Of a DNA stretch of 64,000 nt, positions 1 through 9,515 are shown in pieces. The translations under genes and the position numbers were made by a program. Every line of letters starts with the position of its first letter. Within the stretch, counting starts at the first letter, position 1. Below the pieces are notes generated by a model that did no database searches, had not been told where the DNA came from, and saw only the letters and a list, made by a program, of their open reading frames with translations. Origin of the DNA: Mycoplasmatota bacterium (GTDB taxonomy: Bacteria > Bacillota_I > Bacilli_A > Izemoplasmatales > Hujiaoplasmataceae); the NCBI GenBank assembly GCA_016342455.1, contig JAEIOE010000001.1:60096-124095 (forward strand), given 5' to 3'.

Positions 1-798
1 GAGTTCAAGATCCTGGCGTTATCTGAACTAGATAAAGAATATAATTCACACTATAGTAAAAAAGAGGTAGGAGAAGATGGAACTCATTTATTCTTCGGTA
101 CCGCATCCCATTGGATGAAAAGGAATGGTAAAGTATACGTTGATTATCAACAACCAACACAAGTGCCTTTGAATATTAGAGGTAATGCTGAATCATTTAT
201 ACGAATTAAAGATGTAAAGATGAAATACCCTACAATGCTAAAGTTATATAGATTACCATGGAAGCTACTTTATAAACTGCTATATAATGTCATTGATTTA
301 TATGAAAACTTCCAAGAACGATTAGGTAAGTGGACTAGACGTACAGGGAAGAAGATTCGTAAGAGATATGACTATAATTTTCTATACGGATTTTTTAGAT
401 ATAGTATATATTTTGTGAACAAGGTTAAAAAGTATTTTGATAAATGGAATTATATTGTCTTCAGCGTCAACTTAGAAGATGTTGAGGGAGAAGTTATTAA
501 AGAATTAACACTCAAGATAAATAATCAGGATGAATATTGGAATGAACAAAGATTATATGATTCAACTTTCTTATCTAAGGGCTATGATGACAAATATAAA
601 GCTTCCAAGAAAAAATGGAAAGACTTAGATTCATGGTCATCAGTAACGCCTAAGTCAAAAGAGTTGAAGGAAATCCATTCAAGGTTCATTAACAAGGCTT
701 TTTTTGGTTTTGAAGATGTAAGTAACACGCAAGAGGAAAACAATGTAAAACAAGCAAATACTGCTACTGAGAATGAATTTAAAGAACTAAAGTTTTAA
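1..798 (+). CDS. C-terminal part of a Zot-like (filamentous phage pI-type) ATPase, truncated by the window start
   Basis: Frame 1 is open from base 1 (EFKILALSELDKEYNSHY...HLFFGTASHWMKRNGKVYVDYQQPTQVPLNIRGNAESFIRI...LYDSTFLSKGYDD). The 'Q..PTQVP.NIR..AE' and 'YDS' patterns resemble Zot-family proteins. A Rep_trans gene follows. Confidence 0.5.
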   Translation, partial: EFKILALSELDKEYNSHYSKKEVGEDGTHLFFGTASHWMKRNGKVYVDYQQPTQVPLNIRGNAESFIRIKDVKMKYPTMLKLYRLPWKLLYKLLYNVIDLYENFQERLGKWTRRTGKKIRKRYDYNFLYGFFRYSIYFVNKVKKYFDKWNYIVFSVNLEDVEGEVIKELTLKINNQDEYWNEQRLYDSTFLSKGYDDKYKASKKKWKDLDSWSSVTPKSKELKEIHSRFINKAFFGFEDVSNTQEENNVKQANTATENEFKELKF

Positions 799-984
799 AA
801 AAGCGAAAGCAACAGTCAAGAAATCATGGAATAAATGCATAGCTTTTATGCCGTGAAAGTTCTTTACAGTTGAGGGCGTAATGCTCTTGAATTGCTAAAA
901 CATACAAATGTTTTGGCTCGCCAAAGGCACAGCAAGAATTTTAAAAATTAATTAGTAAAAATACACGAAAAGTAAAAACAATAG

Positions 985-1010
985 CCTCGAAAGGCGTATG
1001 CCTGAAGAGG
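985..1010. other. Nested perfect hairpin CCTC-GAA-AGGC-gtat-GCCT-GAA-GAGG upstream of the rep gene (candidate replication or transfer origin element)
   Basis: Direct reading of an inverted repeat just before the RBS of the 1032 ORF. Confidence 0.5.
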
Positions 1011-1031
1011 TTTTGGAGAGGAGCGATTTTA

Positions 1032-2252
1032 ATGGATAAATGCCTTCCGGCTGGGGGTTGTAATAACATCCCCCCTACAGGGCAAGTAAACGTTTCACAG
1101 ACCAATCTGAATTGTCTTATTTCAGAGGTAGAGTTAGACAAAAGAATTTTGTTTGACTGGTTATCTTATACTTTTGATGATTTTGACGGATTTGATATAT
1201 TTTCAGGAAATACGAAACTAGATGGTAATTCTAGTTTCGTTCTCAAAGAATTACTTAGATTACTTGGTTCTGAGACGTTAGATTGGTCAAAATGTAATCT
1301 TGAAGAAAAAGCATTTAATGGTTATAAGTTTTCTTTAATTATAGGTGAGTCAATCTATATTAATTTTTGTGGGCCAAGGTCAAGCAGAAATAAAAAAACT
1401 ACTCAGTTATTGATGCGTGGTGAAGGCTGTAGAGAATTTATAGAGTATCAAAATGGAAATTGGTATGATTTATTTCATTTCTTGATAACCAAAACATTTG
1501 GCCATTTTAAAAGAATTGACTTAGCGATAGATGATTTTCAAGGAAAGGAATTAGACATCTATGATTTGGAAGAACCAGCTAGAAATAAATTATGGGTAGG
1601 TTCATTTAGATCGTTACATATTATACATAGTATAGACTTTACAAGCGAGTCTCCACGAAGCAAAGGATATTCATTGACTTTTGGCTCTGAAAAGTCAACA
1701 CAGTTACAAATATATGATAAAAATTTAGAACGAGCAGCTAAAAAGAAAGAGACATTTTCAACGAATACCTGGTACAGGTATGAGATGAGATTGAAAGAAA
1801 GTAAAGCAGATAACTTGGTTCTAGAATATTTAAAGGTTATAAATTGCAAAGATGACAAATTTGCGTTAGCAAAGTTGTCTTCTGGCATATTACGAGGCTT
1901 ACTTGAGTTTAAAGACAAAACAGATGTTAAAAGTAGAGTAAAAAATAGAAAAATTATGAAAGGCTGGGAAATATTTTTAGAATCATCAAAAAAAATAGAT
2001 TTGAAAAGCCATTATAAAATAGAACGAACTATCGAACAAAAGAAAAAGTGGTATAAAGAATCTATGACAAAATTAGATTCAAAGTTTTTTTTATCAAATC
2101 CTAAAGAATATATTTTTAAACATATGGATAACATATACAAAGTTATACACAAATTAAATGAACAAGATATTAAAGCAATAAATAAGCAGAGAATAGTTGA
2201 GGGATTAAAGCCGATTTGTAAAAAAGATATAATGCAAAAATATTCAAAATAA
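1032..2252 (+). CDS. Replication initiation factor / Rep_trans (MobT-like) protein
   Basis: FDWLSYTF..., FGHFKRIDLAIDDF, STQLQIYDKNLE..., WYRYEMRLK: typical Rep_trans/Orf20-type motifs. Confidence 0.75.
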   Translation: MDKCLPAGGCNNIPPTGQVNVSQTNLNCLISEVELDKRILFDWLSYTFDDFDGFDIFSGNTKLDGNSSFVLKELLRLLGSETLDWSKCNLEEKAFNGYKFSLIIGESIYINFCGPRSSRNKKTTQLLMRGEGCREFIEYQNGNWYDLFHFLITKTFGHFKRIDLAIDDFQGKELDIYDLEEPARNKLWVGSFRSLHIIHSIDFTSESPRSKGYSLTFGSEKSTQLQIYDKNLERAAKKKETFSTNTWYRYEMRLKESKADNLVLEYLKVINCKDDKFALAKLSSGILRGLLEFKDKTDVKSRVKNRKIMKGWEIFLESSKKIDLKSHYKIERTIEQKKKWYKESMTKLDSKFFLSNPKEYIFKHMDNIYKVIHKLNEQDIKAINKQRIVEGLKPICKKDIMQKYSK

Positions 2253-2373
2253 GAATATATTCAAAATAAAATTTTGAAAGGTTCTAGAAGGATGAGAAAA
2301 TTGAAGCTATTTATTTTCTCTCTCATTTTTTAAATATTCTATGATATAATCATTAAGAGCAGAGGGGTTAAAA

Positions 2374-3393
2374 ATGTACAAAATTTATAATAGAAGATAT
2401 ACTGGTAGTAAAACGAAATTGATTGATTGGATTTTTGAAATAATTAATAAAAATTGCAATGGAAAATCTTTTGTTGATATTTTTTCAGGAACAGGTGTTG
2501 TTTCTTATTATGCATCAAAAAATGGATATGAAGATATTACACTAAATGATTTGCTATACTCAAGTGTTGTAATTTATAACGCATTTTTTGGTAGCGAAGA
2601 AATTGATATATTAAAATTAGAAAAAATCATTGTTGAATTAGAAGATTTATCTAAGTTAGCTAAACCAAATTATTTTTCGAAAAACTTTGGAGGCAAATAC
2701 TTTGAAGAAGAAAATGCGAGAAGAATAGGTTATATTAGACAAAGTATTCAGTTACAAAAAAATATAAACAATAGAGAAAAAGACGTATTAATAGCTTCTT
2801 TAGTATATTCAATGGACAAACTTGCAAATACTGTTGGACATTATGATGCATTTTTTAAGAATATGAAAAACACTAGACAGTTTGAATATAAGATGATTGA
2901 TATTGAAAACTTTGATTCAAAATTCAATATATTTAGAGAAGACGCTAATAAACTTATTAAAAACATTAGTGGAGACATATTATATATAGACCCTCCTTAT
3001 AATTCGAGACAATATAATCGTTTCTACCATGTTATAGAAAATCTTGTTGAATGGAAAAAACCTAAATTATTTGGTACTGCTTTAAAACCTAAAGATAACT
3101 CAAATAGTAGTGAATATTGTAAAGTGAAAGCACCTGAAGTATTCGCTAATTTAATAGAAAATTCTAATTTTAAATATATTGTTGTATCATATAACAATAC
3201 TTATAATTCTAAAAGTAAATCATCTAAAAATAAGATTACTTTGGAACAAATTGAGGAAACATTGAATAAAAAAGGAAGCACTAAAATTTATACAAAAAAC
3301 CATCCTCATTTTAATGCAGGGAATACCGATTTTGATAATCATATGGAATTACTTTTTGTTACAAAGGTTGGTGAAAAATTTGAAGACAATTAG
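2374..3393 (+). CDS. DNA adenine methyltransferase (D12/Dam class)
   Basis: RYTGSKTKLIDWI...FVDIFSGTGVVSYYAS; ILYIDPPYNSRQYN (DPPY). Confidence 0.9.
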   Translation: MYKIYNRRYTGSKTKLIDWIFEIINKNCNGKSFVDIFSGTGVVSYYASKNGYEDITLNDLLYSSVVIYNAFFGSEEIDILKLEKIIVELEDLSKLAKPNYFSKNFGGKYFEEENARRIGYIRQSIQLQKNINNREKDVLIASLVYSMDKLANTVGHYDAFFKNMKNTRQFEYKMIDIENFDSKFNIFREDANKLIKNISGDILYIDPPYNSRQYNRFYHVIENLVEWKKPKLFGTALKPKDNSNSSEYCKVKAPEVFANLIENSNFKYIVVSYNNTYNSKSKSSKNKITLEQIEETLNKKGSTKIYTKNHPHFNAGNTDFDNHMELLFVTKVGEKFEDN

Positions 3394-4288
3394 ATCACCA
3401 TTATTCTATGTTGGTGACAAAAAACAGTTAATTAGCCAAATGTTACAATATTTTCCAAAAAACATATGTAATTTTTATGAGCCATTTGTTGGTGGAGGCA
3501 CTGTCTTCATGAATACAAAGGCTCAACAATATTTTTTAAATGACATAGATGCTTATATTATTGGAATTCACAAAATGCTGATTGAAAAATTAAAAACTAA
3601 ATCAGTGGCTAATTTTTTAGATGATGTTTTGTTATATGCTCGCAATTATGATTTGTCGAGATCATTTTATGAAAATATTATTCCTGATGAACTTAAAAAA
3701 GCAAATAAAAAAACATACTATTCAAAATATAATAAAAAAGGTTATAATAAGTTAAGAGAAGATTATAATAAATCCAACAGAATGGATTTTTTCGTTTTGT
3801 ATCTACTTTTGATATATGGATTTAATCGAATGATTAGATTTAATGGAAGCGGTAATTTTAATTTGCCTGTTGGAAATGTTGATTTTAACACAAATGTTAG
3901 AAAAGCGCTCGAATATTATGGAGAGAAGATAAGAAATGTAAAAATGGAGTTATTTAATTTGGATTACAAGAAATTCTTGAAAAAATTCACTTTAAATAAT
4001 GATGATTTTGTATATTTTGATCCGCCATATTTAATTTCAGGTTCAGAATATAATAAACTATGGTCTAAGAATGATGAAAAAGAATTGCTTGAATTACTAG
4101 ATGAGTTGAATGCGAAAGGAATAAGGTTTGCTCTTTCTAATGTTTTTAAACACAAAGGTAGAGAAAACACCTTACTGATAGATTGGGCTGTTAAATATAA
4201 TGTGCATTACTTGAACAGTAATTATATTTCATATCATGATAATACAATAAAGAAAGATACTATTGAGGTTTTAATTCTTAATTATTAA
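3371..4288 (+). CDS. Second DNA adenine methyltransferase (Dam family); start likely GTG 3371 or TTG 3380, overlapping the upstream gene
   Basis: SPLFYVGDKKQLISQM...FYEPFVGGGTVF; FVYFDPPYL. Confidence 0.9.
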   Translation: MKNLKTIRSPLFYVGDKKQLISQMLQYFPKNICNFYEPFVGGGTVFMNTKAQQYFLNDIDAYIIGIHKMLIEKLKTKSVANFLDDVLLYARNYDLSRSFYENIIPDELKKANKKTYYSKYNKKGYNKLREDYNKSNRMDFFVLYLLLIYGFNRMIRFNGSGNFNLPVGNVDFNTNVRKALEYYGEKIRNVKMELFNLDYKKFLKKFTLNNDDFVYFDPPYLISGSEYNKLWSKNDEKELLELLDELNAKGIRFALSNVFKHKGRENTLLIDWAVKYNVHYLNSNYISYHDNTIKKDTIEVLILNY

Positions 4289-4350
4289 TCCAGTCAGATT
4301 ATAAGCTGCCGTTTTTATGAAAAATATGTTTTATTAAAAGGAGTTGTAAG

Positions 4351-5919
4351 ATGAAAAAACGCAAAAGAGTACAAAGAAAATACAAACAGATGACTTTTGA
4401 CACTAGTGTTAGGAACCCCGAAAGGTTAATGCCTATTTTAAAACTCATTAAAGACTATAATGGAAAAGTGTTAGATGATAAAACTGTTTTAGAAATTGTA
4501 TGTTTAATATATTTGAATGGCGTAACAAAAAGTGACAAAGTACATATTGATGAGTTTTCAACAATAGATTCGATAAAAGCATCAGTAATTCGAGCAAATA
4601 AAAGCAGGAATTCTGATGGTGGATTTCCAAAGGGATACCAATCTAGATTTTGGACTTATATGAGAACTTTATCTGAATTTGGTTTTGTTTACGCTAGATA
4701 TAATGATCAATTTATGATTTCAAAATTAACTTTAGAATACTTTGAAGAAAAATTTGATGAACAAGAAATCTATGCTATTCAGTCAATCCAATACAATAGA
4801 ATGTCACCATATAGAAGGGTGTCAAATGATTATAATTACTTTGAATTCTTGTTTAATATATTAAAAAAATTAAAAGATAATGGAAAAAACTATATAAATC
4901 ATTTTGAATTTATAGCGAGTACTTTTTCTTATTTTGGTGATGAAGATGAGTTTATTGATTTAATAGAAAATAGAGATTTTAAATCAAAAGAAGAAGTGTA
5001 CAAATATTTAGAAGATTTAGATCCTACAATTTTGACAACAGAATATTCATACAAAAGAGTGATTAGTGATTATCCTGACACAATACTTAGAGTTCTCAAA
5101 TTAAATGGTATGATTTCATTAGAATACAAAGGGATGCTTAGAATATTATTGAATGATGATTATATAGAATTCTATAAAGAGCTGTTTAAGTTAAAAAGCA
5201 ATATAGTTGATTCTCAAAAGGAAGATGAAATATCATATTTTGAGTATATAAATAATAATGCTAATATTATTAATAAATCTAAGGAATACAGAATCGAAGC
5301 ACTGCCTCCAGTTGAGACTAATCAACGATTAAAATCGTATATTACCCAATCTTCAGTTACATTAGCTGAAATAATTGATGAGTTAAAAAAAATCGAAAAA
5401 AATAGAGATACATCAAATCCAAAATTTAAGTATTTCCAAGCACCTTTGAGATTGGAATTCTTAATATCATTACTTCTTGTTTCAGTTTATAATACAGAAT
5501 TAGAGGTTAAACCAAATTATAAAATGGACAGTTTAGGTGCACCTATTACTACTGCTCCTGGTAGAAAAGGTGATATTGATGTATACACAAAAGATAATAG
5601 GTTCTGGCTCATTGAGGTTACAACTATAAAAAGCAGACAACAGCAAGTTAATTCGGAAACTACTACAGTGGTTAGGCACCTACTATCAGAAAATGGATCA
5701 TATAATAGCAGGTATTTATCTTTCGTTGCGCCAGTAATACATTTAGATACAAGAGCCTGGTTTGATTATACCATTTTTAAACATAATTCTTTATCAACCG
5801 ATATATACATCAAACCTTCAAATATAACAGATTTTATTAACGTATCCATACTGAAAAATAATTTAATAGATATTGAAAAGTATAGTTCTAACGTAATCAG
5901 TAGTATGCAAATACAATAA
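4351..5919 (+). CDS. AlwI / N.BstNBI-like type II (IIS) restriction endonuclease
   Basis: TSVRNPERLMPILKLIKDYNGKVL...; PITTAPGRKGDIDVYTKDNRFWLIEVTT...VVRHLL resembles the AlwI/BstNBI catalytic region; follows two methylases. Confidence 0.75.
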   Translation: MKKRKRVQRKYKQMTFDTSVRNPERLMPILKLIKDYNGKVLDDKTVLEIVCLIYLNGVTKSDKVHIDEFSTIDSIKASVIRANKSRNSDGGFPKGYQSRFWTYMRTLSEFGFVYARYNDQFMISKLTLEYFEEKFDEQEIYAIQSIQYNRMSPYRRVSNDYNYFEFLFNILKKLKDNGKNYINHFEFIASTFSYFGDEDEFIDLIENRDFKSKEEVYKYLEDLDPTILTTEYSYKRVISDYPDTILRVLKLNGMISLEYKGMLRILLNDDYIEFYKELFKLKSNIVDSQKEDEISYFEYINNNANIINKSKEYRIEALPPVETNQRLKSYITQSSVTLAEIIDELKKIEKNRDTSNPKFKYFQAPLRLEFLISLLLVSVYNTELEVKPNYKMDSLGAPITTAPGRKGDIDVYTKDNRFWLIEVTTIKSRQQQVNSETTTVVRHLLSENGSYNSRYLSFVAPVIHLDTRAWFDYTIFKHNSLSTDIYIKPSNITDFINVSILKNNLIDIEKYSSNVISSMQIQ

Positions 5920-6120
5920 ATGGTTTTTCCTACGCCATTTTATTGTGATATATGCATGAATATGTTTTTCAAAACGGATTTTTTGAAGAATTATAACAAG
6001 AATTATTGTATGTAAATAACGTTTGATAGAACATAGTAAAGCTAAAAACTATTAGTATGAAATGTAAAACTGATAGTATCATATAGAAATTAAATATTAT
6101 TTTGAAAAAGGAGTTTAATT

Positions 6121-6840
6121 ATGAATTATGAAAGTTTAGTTATCGATTGTACAAAGGTTTTTCAAGGAATTACTAAAAGTTATAATATGGTGAAGGTCAG
6201 ATTTGATCGAAGGAATGAAGAGGATTTGGCTATTCTTCAAGCTATTGAAACAGAAGCGAAGAAACTTGCTCCAAGTGTTAATAAGCAAGCAGCTTCTGAA
6301 ACAGAGAAAACCAGGGATACTGAAACATTATATGCAAATGCTTTAGCTGGTATGTTAAGTGAACACGCCTGGAAACATTATTTAAATAGCGGTGTATTAC
6401 AAAATGGAGTTACAGTTAGTTCTACTGAAAGTAAGACGTCAATAAATCAAATAGACTTATTATCAAGTAATGGAAAAACTATAGAAGTAAGGTCATCAGG
6501 AGTTAAAAACGGTATAAAATTCGCACTTTGCAATTCTGAACATATGTTTGATATATTGGGCCCTTATACCAATGGTGTTAAACCTACCGCTATATATAAA
6601 GACATATATTTAAGGACTTTATTTAATTATGATTTATCTAAATTAGTTACCATATTTAAGGAAAATATTATTATAGTTTATTTATTAGGCGGAGCCACAA
6701 AAAGCATGATGCAAGATCCGACTGTATATGAAATAAAATCTATGAAAAAAGATGACCCAAATGGTCCAGAAGGTTCTGAATATTATTCAATTAAATATAG
6801 TAAAGCCCTAGATACAATTCAAATTACTCAAACAATTTAA
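6121..6840 (+). CDS. Hypothetical protein, possible PD-(D/E)xK nuclease
   Basis: LSEHAWKHYL ... INQIDLLSSNGKTIEVRSS pattern; adjacent to R-M genes. Confidence 0.4.
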   Translation: MNYESLVIDCTKVFQGITKSYNMVKVRFDRRNEEDLAILQAIETEAKKLAPSVNKQAASETEKTRDTETLYANALAGMLSEHAWKHYLNSGVLQNGVTVSSTESKTSINQIDLLSSNGKTIEVRSSGVKNGIKFALCNSEHMFDILGPYTNGVKPTAIYKDIYLRTLFNYDLSKLVTIFKENIIIVYLLGGATKSMMQDPTVYEIKSMKKDDPNGPEGSEYYSIKYSKALDTIQITQTI

Positions 6841-7043
6841 TTCAAAATTTTCGATTTAATACAGGATAAAGTCATATAAAGAGCAGGAATACTCGAAAAA
6901 TCAAGAAAAATCATGCATAAAGCATTCATAATTTAGGGTTTTTAAATATTTTATGCACTTTATTAAATATTTTTTGTGATTATATATATCTTTTTTTAAC
7001 CAATGTGATACAATTGATAATGCATAGAAAGGAAGTGTTTAGA

Positions 7044-7307
7044 GTGGATAAAAAAATTGCTCTACTCTCTGAATTCGAGTTTTTTGCAACCAATAAAGAA
7101 GAACTACTTAAAAAATACTATGGTAAATTTATTGTAATTAAGGACCAAAAGGTTCAAGGAAAATATAATTCCATTGAGGAAGCAATTGTATCCGGGATGA
7201 AAAGTTTTGAACTTGGAACTTTTTTAGTTAAGCAATGTATTCCTGGGAGCGATGAACAAACATTCCATTCTCGAGTTTGCTTTGATGAGAATGCAAGCGT
7301 TTTATAG
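7044..7307 (+). CDS. Small hypothetical protein (likely GTG start with RBS GGAAG)
   Basis: ORF track; [18 protein letters not shown] segment; overlaps the next gene. Confidence 0.55.
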   Translation: MDKKIALLSEFEFFATNKEELLKKYYGKFIVIKDQKVQGKYNSIEEAIVSGMKSFELGTFLVKQCIPGSDEQTFHSRVCFDENASVL

Positions 7308-7836
7308 AAAACACAAGGGGCTTGCCAGTTCCCTTGTGAGTGATGTAGAAATCACTAATCCAGTCCTTTCAAGATATATTCACAAAGAACCAACCGAAAT
7401 ATTTAATTATACAGCAATTTGGGACACCGGCGCTCAGGCCTCTGTAATTACGTCGCGAGTCGCTAACGATTTACATTTAGTAGCAATAGGAGTTAGTACA
7501 AATTTTGGAGTACATGGACCAAAACAGACAAATAAATATGTAGTTGATTTTATATTACCAAATCATGTTTATGTCCGGGATGTTCAAGTAACTGAGGGAT
7601 TGTTACGTGGTTTTGATGTGCTAATTGGAATGGATATTATTTCTATTGGTGATTTTGCAGTCTCAAATTTCGAAAACAACACCTCTTTCACATTTAGGTT
7701 CCCTTCTCAAAAAGATACAAATTATGTTGAAGAGGTAAAAGAACCAGCTCATTCAACAAAAATTGGGAGAAACTCACCTTGTCCTTGTGGCAGCGGTAAA
7801 AAATACAAGATTTGTGATTGTAAAGAATATCATTAA
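7252..7836 (+). CDS. Retropepsin-like aspartic protease with C-terminal SEC-C zinc motif
   Basis: [12 protein letters not shown] (DTGA), [13 protein letters not shown]-terminal [18 protein letters not shown]. Confidence 0.75.
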   Translation: MNKHSILEFALMRMQAFYRKHKGLASSLVSDVEITNPVLSRYIHKEPTEIFNYTAIWDTGAQASVITSRVANDLHLVAIGVSTNFGVHGPKQTNKYVVDFILPNHVYVRDVQVTEGLLRGFDVLIGMDIISIGDFAVSNFENNTSFTFRFPSQKDTNYVEEVKEPAHSTKIGRNSPCPCGSGKKYKICDCKEYH

Positions 7837-7848
7837 CAAAGAACTATC

Positions 7849-7873
7849 AAAACCGGTTAATTCCGGTTTTTTT
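7849..7873 (+). terminator. Rho-independent terminator
   Basis: AAACCGG..CCGGTTT followed by a T-run. Confidence 0.75.
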
Positions 7874-7989
7874 CTTGCAGATTTTTTCTTGCTTCATTAG
7901 TAGTTGAATCAAAGATTTAAACTAAAAGAAGAAGATTATATATAATTACTTTCATAGTCTCCATACAAATTATTGTGACAATTATTTTT

Positions 7990-8020
7990 GAATGAAACGA
8001 CTGAAAATCCATACATCTCG
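7990..8020 (+). repeat. Dispersed repeat R1 (GAATGAAACGACTGAAAATCCATACATCTCG)
   Basis: Shares the core ATGAAACRACTGAAAATCCAT with six other intergenic copies. Confidence 0.8.
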
Positions 8021-8167
8021 AATTGTCACGTCCATTTTCAATATTTTTAATATATATAGCTGTAAACGTTTTAGTATATTTGTTCACGAAGTTTGTTAGA
8101 TCACTTTAATTATCACTAAAATTGTGATATCATAAATTTAATAATAATCATATCAAGGGGTTGAAAT

Positions 8168-8399
8168 TAATGAGAAAAGAAATTGGCTATATAATGTTCC
8201 TGTTCGCATACTAGAATCATTGTTTTTTATTATTCTAATATTTGGTTACGCCGTCAATTATTATTTTTTCCCGCAATCTCTTTGGGGTTCAATATTTGAT
8301 GATTTAGGAGATATTGCCGGATCTATAACTTTGCTTGCTCTTCTGCTACATAGCAGCGCATTCATTTATATTGGAGATAGATTTATCCATGATAAATAG
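8168..8399 (+). pseudogene. Frameshifted small membrane protein
   Basis: ATGAGAAAAGAAATTGG needs one extra A to read MRKRNWLYNVPVRILESLFFIILIFGYAVNYYFFPQSLWGSIFDDLGDIAGSITLLALLLHSSAFIYIGDRFIHDK*. Confidence 0.55.
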
Positions 8400-8440
8400 T
8401 GTTGGTTTCGATAGAATAGAATTATGCATTTAAAGATTAT

Positions 8441-8471
8441 TGCATGAAACAACTGATAATCCATTAATCGA
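8441..8471 (+). repeat. Dispersed repeat R2 (TGCATGAAACAACTGATAATCCATTAATCGA)
   Basis: Same repeat family. Confidence 0.85.
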
Positions 8472-8495
8472 AAAAAAATATAAAGGAGAATTATT

Positions 8496-8843
8496 ATGAG
8501 AAAATTATTATTAAGCATTATAGCTATCATGAGTGTAATTGTGTTGATAGGTTGTAACAACGGAGAAGTTACTTTAAAAGATTATAAGTCAGTTTTTGTC
8601 GACGCAGGATATACAGTAGATAAAGATAAAGATATGACTTTTATTCTAGCTGCATCTGAAGCAGAAGATGTAATCAGATTATATAAAGATGATGACGAAA
8701 TTTACATATATGAATTTGAATCAAAGGAAGCATTTGAAAGTTCTATAATCAAAGGTGCTGATGCAACGTATGATAGATTCGCAATGGGTTGTGATGATGA
8801 AACAATGATAGAACTTTTTAACGAGGTATCAAATTCAAAATAA
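8496..8843 (+). CDS. Small lipoprotein
   Basis: MRKLLLSIIAIMSVIVLIGCNN lipobox; RBS AAAGGAGAA. Confidence 0.75.
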   Translation: MRKLLLSIIAIMSVIVLIGCNNGEVTLKDYKSVFVDAGYTVDKDKDMTFILAASEAEDVIRLYKDDDEIYIYEFESKEAFESSIIKGADATYDRFAMGCDDETMIELFNEVSNSK

Positions 8844-8926
8844 ACGAAAAATGTTATAGAGAGTATTAGTGAGTTATAAATTTAATTATGTTTTCAATTT
8901 ACAAATAGGTTATCAAGAATTTCTTT

Positions 8927-8950
8927 TGCAAGAAACAACTGAAAATCAAT
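8927..8950 (+). repeat. Dispersed repeat R3 (TGCAAGAAACAACTGAAAATCAAT)
   Basis: Same repeat family. Confidence 0.75.
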
Positions 8951-8981
8951 GTGTTTTATAACATGTCAAGAATATAAGAAT

Positions 8982-9010
8982 AAACAGCAAATTTACTTGC
9001 TGTTTTTTTT
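8982..9010 (+). terminator. Rho-independent terminator
   Basis: AAACAGCAAATTTACTTGCTGTTTTTTTT. Confidence 0.8.
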
Positions 9011-9039
9011 ATGATATAATATGTTTTGGAGATGGTTAT

Positions 9040-9228
9040 ATGTTAAGAAAAATTAGAATATATGGTATGATATTTATAGCCTTTGTTTTGACACCATTTG
9101 GTGTAATTTACTTCATTGCAATCGGATTGAATGGATTAATAGAAAGTATAGGAGTTATATTATTTGGATTAGCTTTAACCCTTGCTTTTGGGCTGTTAAT
9201 GCTACTAATTAAAAAGGTTGTTTCCTAA
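9040..9228 (+). CDS. Small membrane protein
   Basis: Two hydrophobic segments. Confidence 0.55.
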   Translation: MLRKIRIYGMIFIAFVLTPFGVIYFIAIGLNGLIESIGVILFGLALTLAFGLLMLLIKKVVS

Positions 9229-9295
9229 AATATATACTAGATTTAGAATGAAGTTGTGCATTTTAGGTCTCCAAAACCGTTATTAGGTGTTTTTG

Positions 9296-9326
9296 TGCAT
9301 GAAACGACTGAAAATCCATTAATCGA
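9296..9326 (+). repeat. Dispersed repeat R4 (TGCATGAAACGACTGAAAATCCATTAATCGA)
   Basis: Best consensus copy. Confidence 0.9.
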
Positions 9327-9515
9327 ATAAATTGATATATAGGTGGAAAATTATGAATTGTGAAGAAAAATGAAAGCAGAAAAAAATGATAAAACAATAT
9401 AAACAAGAGCTTCTTATGATAAATTTTCAAATGTTAATGCTATTACAAAACAATGAAAATAAGGAAGAAGAGTATCCAAGTTATGTAAAAATATAATAAA
9501 GGAGAGTTAATCAGA

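Noticed and set aside
9386-9496. 37-aa ORF MIKQYKQELLMINFQMLMLLQNNENKEEEYPSYVKI
   Set aside because: Short, no clear RBS, no recognisable family; noted but not supported.
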